From Shewanella sp. MBTL60-112-B2 (GTDB lineage: Bacteria; Pseudomonadota; Gammaproteobacteria; Enterobacterales; Shewanellaceae): 64,000 nt of DNA. Location: assembly GCF_019655055.1 (NCBI RefSeq), contig NZ_BPFA01000004.1, positions 62,001 to 126,000 on the forward strand, read 5' to 3'. The translations under genes were made by a program, and so were the position numbers. Position 1 is the stretch's first letter. The number at the start of each line of letters is the position of its first letter. The notes under the pieces were generated by a model. It was not told the origin of the DNA. It worked only from the letters and a program-made list of their open reading frames with translations, and did no database searches. This document shows positions 44,806 through 54,438 of the stretch, piece after piece.

Positions 44806-45708
44806 TTAACGGTATATCTTGGTGCTTTGCATAATTGTTGGCGGGCAGATATTCTGCTTTTTAAACTCCTGCATAACCCTCAGGGTAATGTCTGTTTCAA
44901 ATAGCTTTTCATATTTGATATCTAGCACGTAGGCTTTAAGCGTAAGCTTAATCGCGAAGTAATTATCACTAATATCTTGCTTCACAAGTACCACAATAGG
45001 TTTTGGCAGGTGGATATAGCGGCTCGATGCCGCAGCTTCACGAATGATGTCACAGGCTAAAGTAAGGTCTTGGTCCAGCGCGACATGGAAGGGGATGACG
45101 ACCTGCATATCTAAAGCGCCATAGTTACCACTAACAACCACATCGCTTAGAAACTTGCTGTTGGGAATGGTAATAATGTCATCGGTCAAAGTACACATTC
45201 TGACGGAGCGTAGCCCTATGGTGACGATATCGCCGTAATGGCCCTCAAATGTGACTCTATCGCCAACCTGAAAGGGTCTGTCTATCATGACAGTGAGCCC
45301 GGCAATAAAGGATGCTGCTAGATCTTTCATCGCAAAGCCGACTGATACCGCTAAGGTGCCACCAATAAGGGTAAGCACTCTATCATCGACTCTAAAACTC
45401 AGCATAAATACTGAGATCCCCGCGGTCATATAGATAAAGAATTGAAAGAAGGATTGCAGCTTTTGGGCAAGCATACGTCGCTGGGCAAACTGGGCACCGA
45501 TAGAGTCGACCAGATTTTGCGTGAATTTAAGCATTAGCCAGGCAATAAATACCACAATTATCGACATGAATACGCCACTCCAGCGGATCAAGCTGGCAAT
45601 TTCTGTCAGACTGTCTAAGTTTGCTGTTGTGGTTTCAGCCCAGGCAGGCGTGGTGATACAAAGTGCAGCTAAGCCGATTACGCGCGGTAAGTGTTGAGAG
45701 CTTTTCAT
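44806..45708 (-). CDS. MscS-family mechanosensitive channel
   Basis: 300 residues with a cleavable-looking N-terminal segment (AWAE) and three membrane helices. The pore helix and its continuation (GGTLAVSVGFAMKDLAASFIAGLTVMIDRPFQVGD, about 115-150) and the beta domain motif VTIGLRSVRMCT are MscS signatures. It opens under membrane tension and releases solutes on osmotic downshift. The ATG at 45708 follows the stop of the upstream gene directly (TAG then ATG), a sign of translational coupling. The partner is the unusual NTPase-fold protein. Confidence 0.88.
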   Translation of the reverse strand: MKSSQHLPRVIGLAALCITTPAWAETTTANLDSLTEIASLIRWSGVFMSIIVVFIAWLMLKFTQNLVDSIGAQFAQRRMLAQKLQSFFQFFIYMTAGISVFMLSFRVDDRVLTLIGGTLAVSVGFAMKDLAASFIAGLTVMIDRPFQVGDRVTFEGHYGDIVTIGLRSVRMCTLTDDIITIPNSKFLSDVVVSGNYGALDMQVVIPFHVALDQDLTLACDIIREAAASSRYIHLPKPIVVLVKQDISDNYFAIKLTLKAYVLDIKYEKLFETDITLRVMQEFKKQNICPPTIMQSTKIYR

Positions 45709-48066
45709 CTATTTCACCAATAAATGTTGGTTATGTAGTGTATTGGTTATGTATCTAAACCAGTGTGCTGAAATCCTTGCCTTATCATCCACTAATTCCA
45801 CAAAGCCACGGTTTTGAAAATAGCGTAGTGTATTTAACACCTCGGAGAATCCAAGTTGAGTACAATCTGACAGTTCTTCCGCTGAAGCAACTTCCAACTG
45901 CACGATGGCGCGTAATACCGCTAGCATTGGTTTCGGCATGTTTTCGAGTTCTTTAGCATCAGGGGCGGTAAATATTCTGACAAATACTTTGCCACTGGTT
46001 TTATCTTTATTAAGAGACATTCTAAAGAATCGCAATGCAACTGTTGGGTTGCCATCGGAGTAGTCCCATAAAATACGGTAGAAACCTTGTTCGGCTCGCT
46101 GTTGCTCACTTAGCTCTTGTTCATCCCATTGCTTAGGTAATTTGAGTCCTTCAAAGCTTAAAGAATACTCACCTTCAATAGTGATACGGCTACTTAGTAA
46201 GGTGGCTATTTGTTTCTCATTCCAACGTGGCATGGCAATGACTTTATCAAATAGTAAGCGCTCGCCTCTTGCGCGGTCGATAAAGCGCCAAGCCGACTGT
46301 TCAATACCTAAAACCGCGCCATGCTGATTACGGCCGCGGCGTAGCAGTTTAGTTATTTTCATCAGATCGGTTAACCCCGCAACTTTAGGGCTAACTAATC
46401 GTTGGCAATTATCGATACAAATAATGTATCGCTGCTCAGATTGCCGCAAGTGTTGAATAAGGGCTGCTTCATTACCATCTTCTTCAAGCCCTAAGGCAAT
46501 ATTGAGTTGTTGGATCAATGGTGAATAACCACCGTATGGACAGCTTAAATAAATAGCATACTCTGAGTTGGCACGGTGTATTAGGCGTTTAAATAGTGTG
46601 GTTAGCCCTAAGCCTCGCTCCGAATAGACTAAAGCTAATGCCGGAACTGGGGCAAGAACGTAGCGCGCGAGTTCATCGAGCTCAGTCTTAGCATACTCTT
46701 CCACAAGCTCACTCTCTTCATGGCCAGGCATGACATACAAAAAGGCTTCGTCACCTTTAACACGAACCATATTGGTATTTTCTTTATCTGCTTGGCTCTG
46801 CTTGGCTACCTCAACTCTAAAGAAGTAGGCTAACGCATGCTTAAAGCTTTGATAGCGTGACAGATTGTTAAATAACTCTTGAAAGGCTCTTTGGTTAAAT
46901 AGTCTAAAAACCCCAAGTAAGGTTGCCACAGGAGAAAATAACCAATTGTTTTCATTTTTGATCGCCCACTTGATGTAGTTAGGGTGATCATCATTTTGCT
47001 TCAACTGGTTGAAGATGATTTGACGCCAATCTCTTAAGGTTTTAATCAGTAAGATGAGTAGGGCGAGCCCGATAAATGTCTTCACCCAAGCGTAAATGGC
47101 TCCTTGATAAACACTCATCTCTGTAGTTTTGAGAATGATCCCAGACACCATAAACAACCGTACCCAATACTTTACCGTTTTGACTCTAAGCTCAACAATT
47201 TCAGACTGGTTGTTATAGCGGCTATGGTGAGCGGTAAATTCGTTGATAAGGCGGATAATAATCGCAGCGCTAAATGCCCAATAAACCACAACGCTTAGGT
47301 AGCTGATATTGCCAAGTCCTGGTAGGCGAGCAAATAAGTTCAGCAATACGGAGGCAGCAATGAACCAAGCGATAACAATGTGAACTTTATTGAGGTAGCG
47401 CCAAAAAATGTTACTAATAGGTTCTCGTTTGAGGCGAGCCATCCTAGTTTTATCGAGTCGCGACACGATAAATATTGGGCCTACTTTGAGCCACCACTTG
47501 AGAATTATTAAGACGAGAGCTGATTTGATGATAAGTACGATCAGCGGAATGGGGGAGACTGTTAGATCGTTAGCGAAGGCTTTTAGGTTTTTTACTTGTG
47601 AGACAAAGGCAAAGCTCGCGTTGGCCTCACTAATTTGAGCTTCAAGTATAATCTGGCGTACACCATCTGGGCCAAATCCAGTGTATTTATCATTGAGGTT
47701 AGGGCTAATGTACTGAAGTAATTTGGCCTTATTGGCGCTTAGATTATCTAAGGACAGTTTAACTTGCTGAACTTGCTGCCAAGTCGTTGTTGAGGGAGAT
47801 TTTTTAAATGCCTGTAATTGTTGTTTTAGCTTAATAGTGTGCAGTGCTTGTTCATTAAAAAGCTGTATAAGCAAGTTTGCAGCCCGGTTTTGATCGCGCT
47901 GGCTTGCTAGGTGAATATCGGGTAGTGCATTCACACTAGAGTCGAGTGCTTGGCTCGATGGTGTCAGGCTGGGTTTATCAATATCAGACCAAGTCTGTGA
48001 ATAACAAAACGGTGTGATGACTAGTGCTGTAAGCCAAAGTAAGCTTAATATCAGTTTTTTAAACAT
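45709..48066 (-). CDS. Membrane protein with NTPase-fold (degenerate P-loop) and C-terminal winged helix, coupled to MscS
   Basis: 785 residues. Signal or signal-anchor (1-23), a periplasmic helical region with coiled-coil look (about 50-165), four or five membrane helices (about 172-345), a cytoplasmic segment, then an AAA/STAND-like core: SERGLGLTT (482-490) sits where a P-loop should but lacks the Lys, and YIICIDNC (547-554) resembles Walker B. Residues about 712-785 look like a winged helix (LAVLRAIVQLEVASAEELS, LNTLRYFQNRGFVEL). The nucleotide site may be inactive. TAG directly abuts the MscS ATG. An MscK-like N-terminal half with an NTPase tail is how it reads to me; I recognise no named family. 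Confidence 0.75.
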   Translation of the reverse strand: MFKKLILSLLWLTALVITPFCYSQTWSDIDKPSLTPSSQALDSSVNALPDIHLASQRDQNRAANLLIQLFNEQALHTIKLKQQLQAFKKSPSTTTWQQVQQVKLSLDNLSANKAKLLQYISPNLNDKYTGFGPDGVRQIILEAQISEANASFAFVSQVKNLKAFANDLTVSPIPLIVLIIKSALVLIILKWWLKVGPIFIVSRLDKTRMARLKREPISNIFWRYLNKVHIVIAWFIAASVLLNLFARLPGLGNISYLSVVVYWAFSAAIIIRLINEFTAHHSRYNNQSEIVELRVKTVKYWVRLFMVSGIILKTTEMSVYQGAIYAWVKTFIGLALLILLIKTLRDWRQIIFNQLKQNDDHPNYIKWAIKNENNWLFSPVATLLGVFRLFNQRAFQELFNNLSRYQSFKHALAYFFRVEVAKQSQADKENTNMVRVKGDEAFLYVMPGHEESELVEEYAKTELDELARYVLAPVPALALVYSERGLGLTTLFKRLIHRANSEYAIYLSCPYGGYSPLIQQLNIALGLEEDGNEAALIQHLRQSEQRYIICIDNCQRLVSPKVAGLTDLMKITKLLRRGRNQHGAVLGIEQSAWRFIDRARGERLLFDKVIAMPRWNEKQIATLLSSRITIEGEYSLSFEGLKLPKQWDEQELSEQQRAEQGFYRILWDYSDGNPTVALRFFRMSLNKDKTSGKVFVRIFTAPDAKELENMPKPMLAVLRAIVQLEVASAEELSDCTQLGFSEVLNTLRYFQNRGFVELVDDKARISAHWFRYITNTLHNQHLLVK

Positions 48067-48244
48067 TGCTTCCTATCATTCCATTGGCAAGCCTATGATT
48101 TACCTGTAATCAGCATAGCATATGGCTTAAATCTTGATTGGAAAATAGCCAGCTATATAATTTTGGCTAACTCCCGGTTTTGGGGTGACATTAGATTGGA
48201 TTAACGATTAGAATCTCAGGCTACTCGATAGATAGAGCCTAGCT

Positions 48245-49393
48245 ATGATCCAGAAAATTATCCCAACCAATGTCATTACCGGTTTTTTAGGTGTCGGTAA
48301 AACTTCCTTAATTAAGGCTCTGTTACAGCATAAGCCTGAGGGAGAAGTGTGGGCTGTACTGGTCAATGAGTTTGGTGAAATAGGGATTGATGCTGGGTTA
48401 CTCGATTCAGACTCTGAGCAAATTCAGATCAAAGAGGTGGCGGGCGGTTGTATGTGCTGCGCGGCGGGAGTGCCTATGCAGGTGGCGATAAATCAGCTAA
48501 TAGCCAAAGCTAAGCCTGATAGATTGCTGATTGAACCAACGGGGCTAGGGCATCCTAAAGAGGTACTAAAGGTGTTAACTCAACCCCATTATCGGCAAGT
48601 GTTGGCGATGAAAGCCTGTGTGACCTTAGTGGACGCGAGAAAGCTCAATGATAGCCGTTATACTGAGCATGAAATTTTTAATCAACAGCTACAAGTTGCC
48701 GATGTTGTTTTGGCGAGTAAAGCCGATAGTTACCCTGCTTCATTAATAACAGAATTAGCTAAATATCTAGATTTAATTACTCCCACTGGCACGACACTTC
48801 AATCTACTGATACTGATACTGATACTGATACTGATACAGTGCCGATTATGCCTTGGAGCCTCAAGCTGGCCGCAGAGCTGAGTGTTTCGATTATGTCACT
48901 GTTAGAAAGGCCCCATAAAGGCTCGACTTTAACAAATGCAATAAGCTCAGAAAATAAGCCAACAATTTTGAGACCGAGTTCGCCAAGTGTAAAGGCTCCT
49001 CGCTTAATAGATATTAACTATAGCCCGCTATTTTCAGAGCCAGCAGCAGAGCTATCTTCTGGGCAACACATTGAATTTGATGAGCGCGGTTTGCTGCGAA
49101 AGACCAATCAAGGCGATGGGTTTTACAGCTGTGGTTGGGTCTTTGACCCAAGCTATGAGTTCGACTTTGACAAATTACTGGGCTTTATAAAAAGTTTGCA
49201 TGTTCCTCGGCTTAAAGCCGTGATGATCACCGAAGAGGGGATTGCAGGCTTTAACTGTGTAGAGTCTGAATTATCTATCGTAGAGCTCGACGATGCGATG
49301 GATTCTCGTATCGAAATATTGTCTATGTCCGAAATCGATATAGAGAGTGTTGAGGTGGCTTTGCTGGGCCTTTCTTCACGGCTTGGCCTTTAG
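48245..49393 (+). CDS. COG0523/CobW-like GTPase (metal chaperone family)
   Basis: 382 residues. Walker A GVGKTS at about residue 18, metal-binding GGCMCC, a Walker B/switch ELTGLGHP (EPTGLGHPKE), and GTP-base motif ASKAD. These are the marks of COG0523 G3E GTPases (YjiA, CobW, ZigA), which deliver metals such as Zn or Co. The linker between the GTPase and C-terminal domains includes a run of Thr-Asp from an (ACTGAT) hexamer array. ATG at 48245. C-terminal domain holds few His. Metal specificity cannot be read. Confidence 0.87.
   Translation: MIQKIIPTNVITGFLGVGKTSLIKALLQHKPEGEVWAVLVNEFGEIGIDAGLLDSDSEQIQIKEVAGGCMCCAAGVPMQVAINQLIAKAKPDRLLIEPTGLGHPKEVLKVLTQPHYRQVLAMKACVTLVDARKLNDSRYTEHEIFNQQLQVADVVLASKADSYPASLITELAKYLDLITPTGTTLQSTDTDTDTDTDTVPIMPWSLKLAAELSVSIMSLLERPHKGSTLTNAISSENKPTILRPSSPSVKAPRLIDINYSPLFSEPAAELSSGQHIEFDERGLLRKTNQGDGFYSCGWVFDPSYEFDFDKLLGFIKSLHVPRLKAVMITEEGIAGFNCVESELSIVELDDAMDSRIEILSMSEIDIESVEVALLGLSSRLGL
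48806..48835 (+). repeat. Five-copy hexanucleotide repeat inside the COG0523 gene
   Basis: Five perfect ACTGAT copies in frame code for a Thr-Asp run in a predicted linker. Copy-number change would lengthen or shorten the linker by two residues without breaking the frame. Confidence 0.9.
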
Positions 49394-49417
49394 CTAGATA
49401 TTGATCTCTAATTATTC

Positions 49418-49459
49418 GAGTCCAGTTATTTGAGTTCAGTTACTTGAGTTCAGTTATTA
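49418..49459. repeat. Three-copy 14-bp tandem repeat between COG0523 and MATE genes
   Basis: Units at 49418, 49432 and 49446 with the form GAGTYCAGTTAYTN. They start 25 bp after the COG0523 stop. Confidence 0.8.
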
Positions 49460-49593
49460 ATTTAAAAACTATTTTTATCGGCTGCATGTTACCTCGCGAC
49501 TATTTTAAGTTTCTTAATAGCGATTAAACACTAGAGCATGATTTGTCAGTCAAACATTTGTAGAACAGCGAAAATAATAACAATAATAAGAGA

Positions 49594-50976
49594 ATGACCA
49601 TGAGCCAACCTATGCTGCCGGCCGAATCTAATCGAGTCGTAACAGACTCGCCAATGATCACCGAACCAATCGCAAAACTGTTCTGGCGTTATAGCATACC
49701 GACAATCCTGTCTATGTTAGTGACGGGAATATACGTCACTATTGATGGCATGTTTATTGGCCATTACTTGGGGGAAGTCGGTTTAGCTGGGATGATTTTG
49801 GCTTATCCTATCGCAGCCATTCTCTATGCGGTAGGTGCGACTTTAGGCATGGGCGGAGCGGCGTTAGTCTCCATTCATCAGGGGCAAGGTGAGCCGCATA
49901 TTGCGCGTAAGATCTTAGGTAATACTTTTAGCTTGTGCCTTATCTCGGGACTTATCACGACGGTACTCGGCTGCTACTTCTCTCGAGATATCTTGATGAT
50001 GCTCGGCGCAGAGGGCGAGATCCTCAGTAGTGCTGACGACTATCTTTTTTGGTATTTTGCTTTAGGCACCTTCCCTATAGTGTCAATGGCCTTTGCTACA
50101 TTACTGCGTAATGACGGCCGCCCTGGATTCGTGACCTTTGTGCTAATTTTAGGTGGCGTGTTAAATACTGTGCTCGATTGGCTGTTAATCGTGGTGTTCC
50201 CCTATGGGTTAATGGGGGCTGCGATAGCCACCATGATTTCTCAAGCCGTCACAGGGGCTCTGTGTTTACAGCATTTCTTCAGCAGTAAAACCGCAATAGG
50301 CATTAACCTTGAGCAGATGAAACTTAAATGGGATCACTGCGTCAATATCATACGTGTCGGTTTCCCCAGTTTCTTGATGAACATGTACTTGACAGTGGTG
50401 CTAACGCTACACAATGTGGCGTTTTTAACCGTGGGTACGCCTTTGCACGTGGCGGCTTATGGTGTGGTGAGTTATACCGAAGCCTTCTTCTATCTTTTGT
50501 TTGAAGGTATTGCCTTTGGTGTGCAGCCAATTTTAAGTTTTAATGCGGGAGCCAAGCGCTTCGACAGGGTTAAACAGGCGCTCAAGCTGGCTTTTTCAGT
50601 GACCTTAGTATGTGCCATCTTAGGCTTAGTTTTTATCTATTCTGTGCCGCAACTTTTTGTTTATATCTTTGCCGGTGACAATGCTTTACTTACGCCGATT
50701 GCAATCGAGGGCATGCGCTGGTATTTCTGGGGCTTACCTATGGAAGGCATGTTATTAGTGGGTGCATCATTTTTTCAAGCAATCAATTATTCAAAAGAAG
50801 CCTCGATTTTAACCGGGGCTAAGCTGATCCTGTTTACTGCTATTTTATGTGTGTTTGCCTGGGCATTTGGAGTGACAGGCGTGTGGATCTCACTGGCCAC
50901 TTGTAGCACTGTGTTAGCTATCTGGATGGGCTGGATAATGAAGCGGACCCACACACAATTAATAGCTAAAAATTGA
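49594..50976 (+). CDS. MATE family efflux transporter
   Basis: 460 residues, 12 predicted helices in two similar halves, as MATE/MOP carriers have. Opens with KLFWRYSIPTILSMLVTGIYVTIDGMFIGHYLG, the first helix pair of the family, and the second half repeats a similar motif. Exports cationic drugs or metabolites by sodium or proton antiport. ATG start at 49594 with AAGAGA upstream; an ATG two codons later is also possible. Stand-alone, with short non-coding gaps either side. Confidence 0.9.
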   Translation: MTMSQPMLPAESNRVVTDSPMITEPIAKLFWRYSIPTILSMLVTGIYVTIDGMFIGHYLGEVGLAGMILAYPIAAILYAVGATLGMGGAALVSIHQGQGEPHIARKILGNTFSLCLISGLITTVLGCYFSRDILMMLGAEGEILSSADDYLFWYFALGTFPIVSMAFATLLRNDGRPGFVTFVLILGGVLNTVLDWLLIVVFPYGLMGAAIATMISQAVTGALCLQHFFSSKTAIGINLEQMKLKWDHCVNIIRVGFPSFLMNMYLTVVLTLHNVAFLTVGTPLHVAAYGVVSYTEAFFYLLFEGIAFGVQPILSFNAGAKRFDRVKQALKLAFSVTLVCAILGLVFIYSVPQLFVYIFAGDNALLTPIAIEGMRWYFWGLPMEGMLLVGASFFQAINYSKEASILTGAKLILFTAILCVFAWAFGVTGVWISLATCSTVLAIWMGWIMKRTHTQLIAKN

Positions 50977-51166
50977 CGAGTAAGGTCAAAGATGCAGTGT
51001 AAGCCTGTGATTTTTAATTTAGCTGCTCTTTATTGACTAGAAAGTGGCGACTTGCTTCCCAGTCTGTCGCTATGTTAATTTGGACTCTGATAGTGCAAAA
51101 GTTGTACAAAAACTGCTTTTGCTAAAAATAATAAGAAAAGCTAATAACAGTGAATAAGGATTTTTC

Positions 51167-52354
51167 ATGTTACTTCCGTCTAATCAAGGAAAAACTGCAA
51201 CAAATAGTGATTTTTCTCGCCAAAGAAACTCAGCCGGACAAAGGCTATTTTGTGCCGCCATATTTGTTAGTGCCCTAATTTTATCACCTCAAACCTTTGC
51301 CTCTGAGTTTGGTGACGCGTATTCAGCCTACAAAGCCGCGGTGACCTCAAAGGATGAAGCGAATATTGAGCTATATGCACTAAAGTCTTACGAGCTTGGT
51401 AAGCTTAAGTTTGGGCCTGATAGCCTAGATACAGCAATATTAGCGCTAAATGCGGGTAATGCCTTGATTGTGAACTTACCCAAAAATACCTTTGAAGAAG
51501 AAAACGAGATTAAGGCTAAAAAGTTAAAGCTACAGGCGTTTGAGTTGTACCAAGTCTCGCTAACGACTTACCGTAAAAACTACGGTGACAAAGCAATAGA
51601 GCTAATCGATCCGCTTCTAGGGTTAAGCGATGCAGTCAGCGCTAAAGAGGCTCGTAATTATTTAGATGAGGCACTGGAAATTGCCGAAGCTTCGGACCAT
51701 GCCATGTTGCTTGCCGACACCAAAATGGCTTATTTTGAGCGTTTAGTTAATACCCCTTATTACAAGCCTAAGGTACGTGATTACGCCTTTGATGCTCAAC
51801 AGAGCTATGCCGACTTATTGCCGGAAGAAGCAATGAAGCGCGTACTGACGAGTTTCACAGTGGGTAATGTACGCTTTGCTGAAAAAGATTATGACGAGGC
51901 AGAAGAGCTATTTTTAGGGGTTATTAAGCAGTTTGAAATGCTAGATTATAGTCACCCTTATGAGCTTGCTGCACATGCTAGATTAGTTCAGCTATATGAA
52001 CTTGAAGGTGAAAGTGACAAGTCGACAAAGCATTGTATCGCTATCGGTGACATGACACCTTGGAACGATAATATCGAGCCTACCCCCTTGTTTCGTAAAG
52101 AGCCGAAATACCCCTTAGCTTATGCCAAAGCGGGGAAAACAGGTAGTACTACGATGAGTTTCACCATAGACAAAATGGGCTTTGTTAAAGACCCTGTGGT
52201 TACCGACACACAAGGTGGCAGTAAGTTTAAGAAAGAATCATTAAAGGCACTGAAAAAGTGGCGCTATGCCCCCAAGTTTATAGATGGCAAGGCCGTTGAA
52301 GTACAAGGAATGAGCGTAAAACTCGACTATTGGCTTGAGAGGACGCGACGTTAA
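51167..52354 (+). CDS. Exported TPR protein with TonB C-terminal domain
   Basis: 395 residues. N-terminal hydrophobic segment with an SPQTFA cleavage-like end, then TPR-like helix repeats (about 50-290), and a C-terminal TonB_C domain (about 305-395: RKEPKYPLAYAKAGKTGSTTMSFTIDKMGFVKDPVV, KKWRYAPKF). The TonB box-contacting domain suggests that it touches a TonB-dependent receptor or interacts with similar partners. It has no obvious ExbB/D-binding membrane anchor beyond the signal. ATG with AAGGAT upstream. No receptor gene is adjacent. Confidence 0.8.
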   Translation: MLLPSNQGKTATNSDFSRQRNSAGQRLFCAAIFVSALILSPQTFASEFGDAYSAYKAAVTSKDEANIELYALKSYELGKLKFGPDSLDTAILALNAGNALIVNLPKNTFEEENEIKAKKLKLQAFELYQVSLTTYRKNYGDKAIELIDPLLGLSDAVSAKEARNYLDEALEIAEASDHAMLLADTKMAYFERLVNTPYYKPKVRDYAFDAQQSYADLLPEEAMKRVLTSFTVGNVRFAEKDYDEAEELFLGVIKQFEMLDYSHPYELAAHARLVQLYELEGESDKSTKHCIAIGDMTPWNDNIEPTPLFRKEPKYPLAYAKAGKTGSTTMSFTIDKMGFVKDPVVTDTQGGSKFKKESLKALKKWRYAPKFIDGKAVEVQGMSVKLDYWLERTRR

Positions 52355-52376
52355 TATTCGCGATAAAAAGATAAAG

Positions 52377-52415
52377 AAAAGCCCTAACTTACCTGTAGTG
52401 AGTTTAGGGCTTTTT
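52377..52415 (+). terminator. Terminator after TonB_C gene
   Basis: AAAAGCCCTAACT (52377-52389) pairs with AGTTTAGGGCTTTT (52401-52414) with one bulge around an 11-base loop, and T bases follow. Confidence 0.8.
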
Positions 52416-52482
52416 AATGTCTAACTTGCTAACTATTTCGTACAAACTGAATTGTTGTAGTTAGTTCGAGCTAGGTGCTAGT

Positions 52483-53052
52483 TTAAATGAGGTACACGTT
52501 TAAACTACAGGCACCATGAGCACCAACAACCAGCGCTTGTTCAATATCAGCAGTTTTAGATGGACCAGCGATAAAGGTGCCGAACTCTCCAGATCCAAGA
52601 GTGATGCGGCTCGCGGCTTGATGCATATTAGCCACAATCGTTTTTGCCTCTAACACCAAAAATAGGTTTTCGCAGATAAATGGCGTCACGCGATGGCCAA
52701 GGTTTTTATTGTTAACCCAGATAGCGCCATTTTCTGCCACGCCCAAGTCCCCCGGGATCACCGCGTAATCGATATCTCTCAGCTGGTGGGCGGTATCGGT
52801 CACTTCGCGATTACCTTTAACACCGTCAACCATAGAGATGATTTGCATCCCCTGAGCAATATGTTCATCAACTTGAGCTTGCAGCTTAGCTAAGCCACCT
52901 TCACGGTGTAAGGTACCTGCCACCGTATTTAGACTTGTTTCAAACTGGCCGACTAAGTCATCGATTCGTGGCGAAATATCGATAACGGGCATAGCTTGAG
53001 GTGCAATTGCAGCGCTCTTTAGTGCTTCAAGGATATAGTGTTTGCTAGACAT
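52483..53052 (-). CDS. lldG: LldG (LutC), L-lactate dehydrogenase complex subunit
   Basis: 189 residues, a LUD (LutB/LutC) domain. Contains GVAENGAIWVNNKN and FIAGPSKTADIEQALVVGAHG, the LUD core. LldEFG is the three-part NAD-independent L-lactate oxidase first described in Shewanella and in Bacillus as LutABC. Last of the lldEFG group, four bases after lldF. ATG at 53052. Confidence 0.92.
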   Translation of the reverse strand: MSSKHYILEALKSAAIAPQAMPVIDISPRIDDLVGQFETSLNTVAGTLHREGGLAKLQAQVDEHIAQGMQIISMVDGVKGNREVTDTAHQLRDIDYAVIPGDLGVAENGAIWVNNKNLGHRVTPFICENLFLVLEAKTIVANMHQAASRITLGSGEFGTFIAGPSKTADIEQALVVGAHGACSLNVYLI

Positions 53053-53056
53053 GTTT

Positions 53057-54430
53057 TTAGCCTCTGTTCTTCTTAAACCAAGCTTCGAAGCTTGAGTCGG
53101 GGGCTACGGGTAACTCGCGGTATTTACCCCAAGCACCTGAGAATGGTTTGAGTAAGCTACCCGGTAGAATTTTAAGCGCAGTGCGCGCAATGCTCATTGA
53201 GCAATTAAGCGCGGTTTCACTGGCCATAAACTTGCCGACTAGTGGCATATAACTGGCTTTGCCGTAGGGGAGTTTTCCGGCCTCGGCTTTTAGGCGGCGA
53301 TGATGGTGGATGATTTTATCCAGTGGCACCTTAGTTGGACACACATAAGAGCAGCTACCACATAAGGTACATGCCCAAGGGATCGAGTTGGTATCATCCC
53401 TTTGCGAGCCTACCGCAATGCCGATAGGACCAGGAATGGTGTAGTTATAGCTGTAGCCACCTGAGCGGCGATACACAGGACAGGTGTTAAGGCAGCCACC
53501 ACAGCGAATACATTTTAAAGATTCGGCTAATATTTTGTCTTTTAGCATGTCTGTACGACCATTATCGACAATAATCACATGCATCTCGCCGCCATCTTGT
53601 GGGCCGCGATAAAAAGAGCTGTAAGTGGTAATAGGTTGCCCCGTTGCGTTTCTGGCAAGCGTACGCAGCAGAACCGCCGCGCTATCAATATTAGGCACTA
53701 TCTTATCTATGCCCATAGAATGCAGCTGCAGCTTAGGTAAGTTGGCGCCCATATCGGCATTACCTTCATTGGTGCACACAACAACAGCGCCTTTATCGGC
53801 AATCGCCATGTTCACCCCGGTCATCGCGGCATCGGCTGACAAAAACTGTTCACGTAGATGCGCGCGGGCTGCGCGAGTTAAGTAAAGTGGATCTGATGCC
53901 CCCGCATCTGTGCCGAGCTTGTCGTGAAATAGATCGCCCACTTCCTCTTTTTTCAAGTGAATCGCTGGCACCACAATATGTGATGGGGGCTGCTCCGCCA
54001 GCTGAATAATTCGCTCACCTAAGTCAGTATCGATCACCTCAATGCCATGCTGCTCCAAATAAGGGTTCATGTGGCACTCTTCGGTGAGCATCGACTTAGA
54101 TTTAACTAATTTTTTGACCTGATGTTTGGCCAAGATTTCATGCACGATACGATTGTGCTCTACGCCATCTTTGGCCCAGTGCACTTGAATATTGTTCTTT
54201 ATGCAGTTTTGCTCAAACTCTTCTAAATACTGGCCTAAATGCGTCAGTGTATGTAGCTTCATCTCCGAGCCAATTTGGCGCAGTTGTTCCCACTCGGGCA
54301 AACTTCCTGCCGCGCGATCACGTTTTTCACGCAGTAGCCAAAGAGCTTTAGAGTGCCAATCGACACGGGACTCATCTTTACAGAAGATCTCCGCCTTATG
54401 GGCGTGTACCGCTGAATTAGAGGTAGACAT
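53057..54430 (-). CDS. lldF: LldF (LutB), Fe-S subunit of L-lactate dehydrogenase complex
   Basis: 457 residues. N-terminal LUD domain and two 4Fe-4S motifs: CIRCGGCLNTCPVYRRSGG and CTLCGSCSYVCPTKV. It carries electrons within the complex toward the quinone pool. Second of the three genes; 8 bp gap to lldE and 4 bp to lldG. ATG at 54430. Confidence 0.94.
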   Translation of the reverse strand: MSTSNSAVHAHKAEIFCKDESRVDWHSKALWLLREKRDRAAGSLPEWEQLRQIGSEMKLHTLTHLGQYLEEFEQNCIKNNIQVHWAKDGVEHNRIVHEILAKHQVKKLVKSKSMLTEECHMNPYLEQHGIEVIDTDLGERIIQLAEQPPSHIVVPAIHLKKEEVGDLFHDKLGTDAGASDPLYLTRAARAHLREQFLSADAAMTGVNMAIADKGAVVVCTNEGNADMGANLPKLQLHSMGIDKIVPNIDSAAVLLRTLARNATGQPITTYSSFYRGPQDGGEMHVIIVDNGRTDMLKDKILAESLKCIRCGGCLNTCPVYRRSGGYSYNYTIPGPIGIAVGSQRDDTNSIPWACTLCGSCSYVCPTKVPLDKIIHHHRRLKAEAGKLPYGKASYMPLVGKFMASETALNCSMSIARTALKILPGSLLKPFSGAWGKYRELPVAPDSSFEAWFKKNRG

Positions 54431-54438
54431 ATGTTCTC

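Noticed and set aside
48806..48835. Phase-variable on/off switch at the hexamer repeat
   Set aside because: A six-base unit cannot shift the frame; it can change linker length only.
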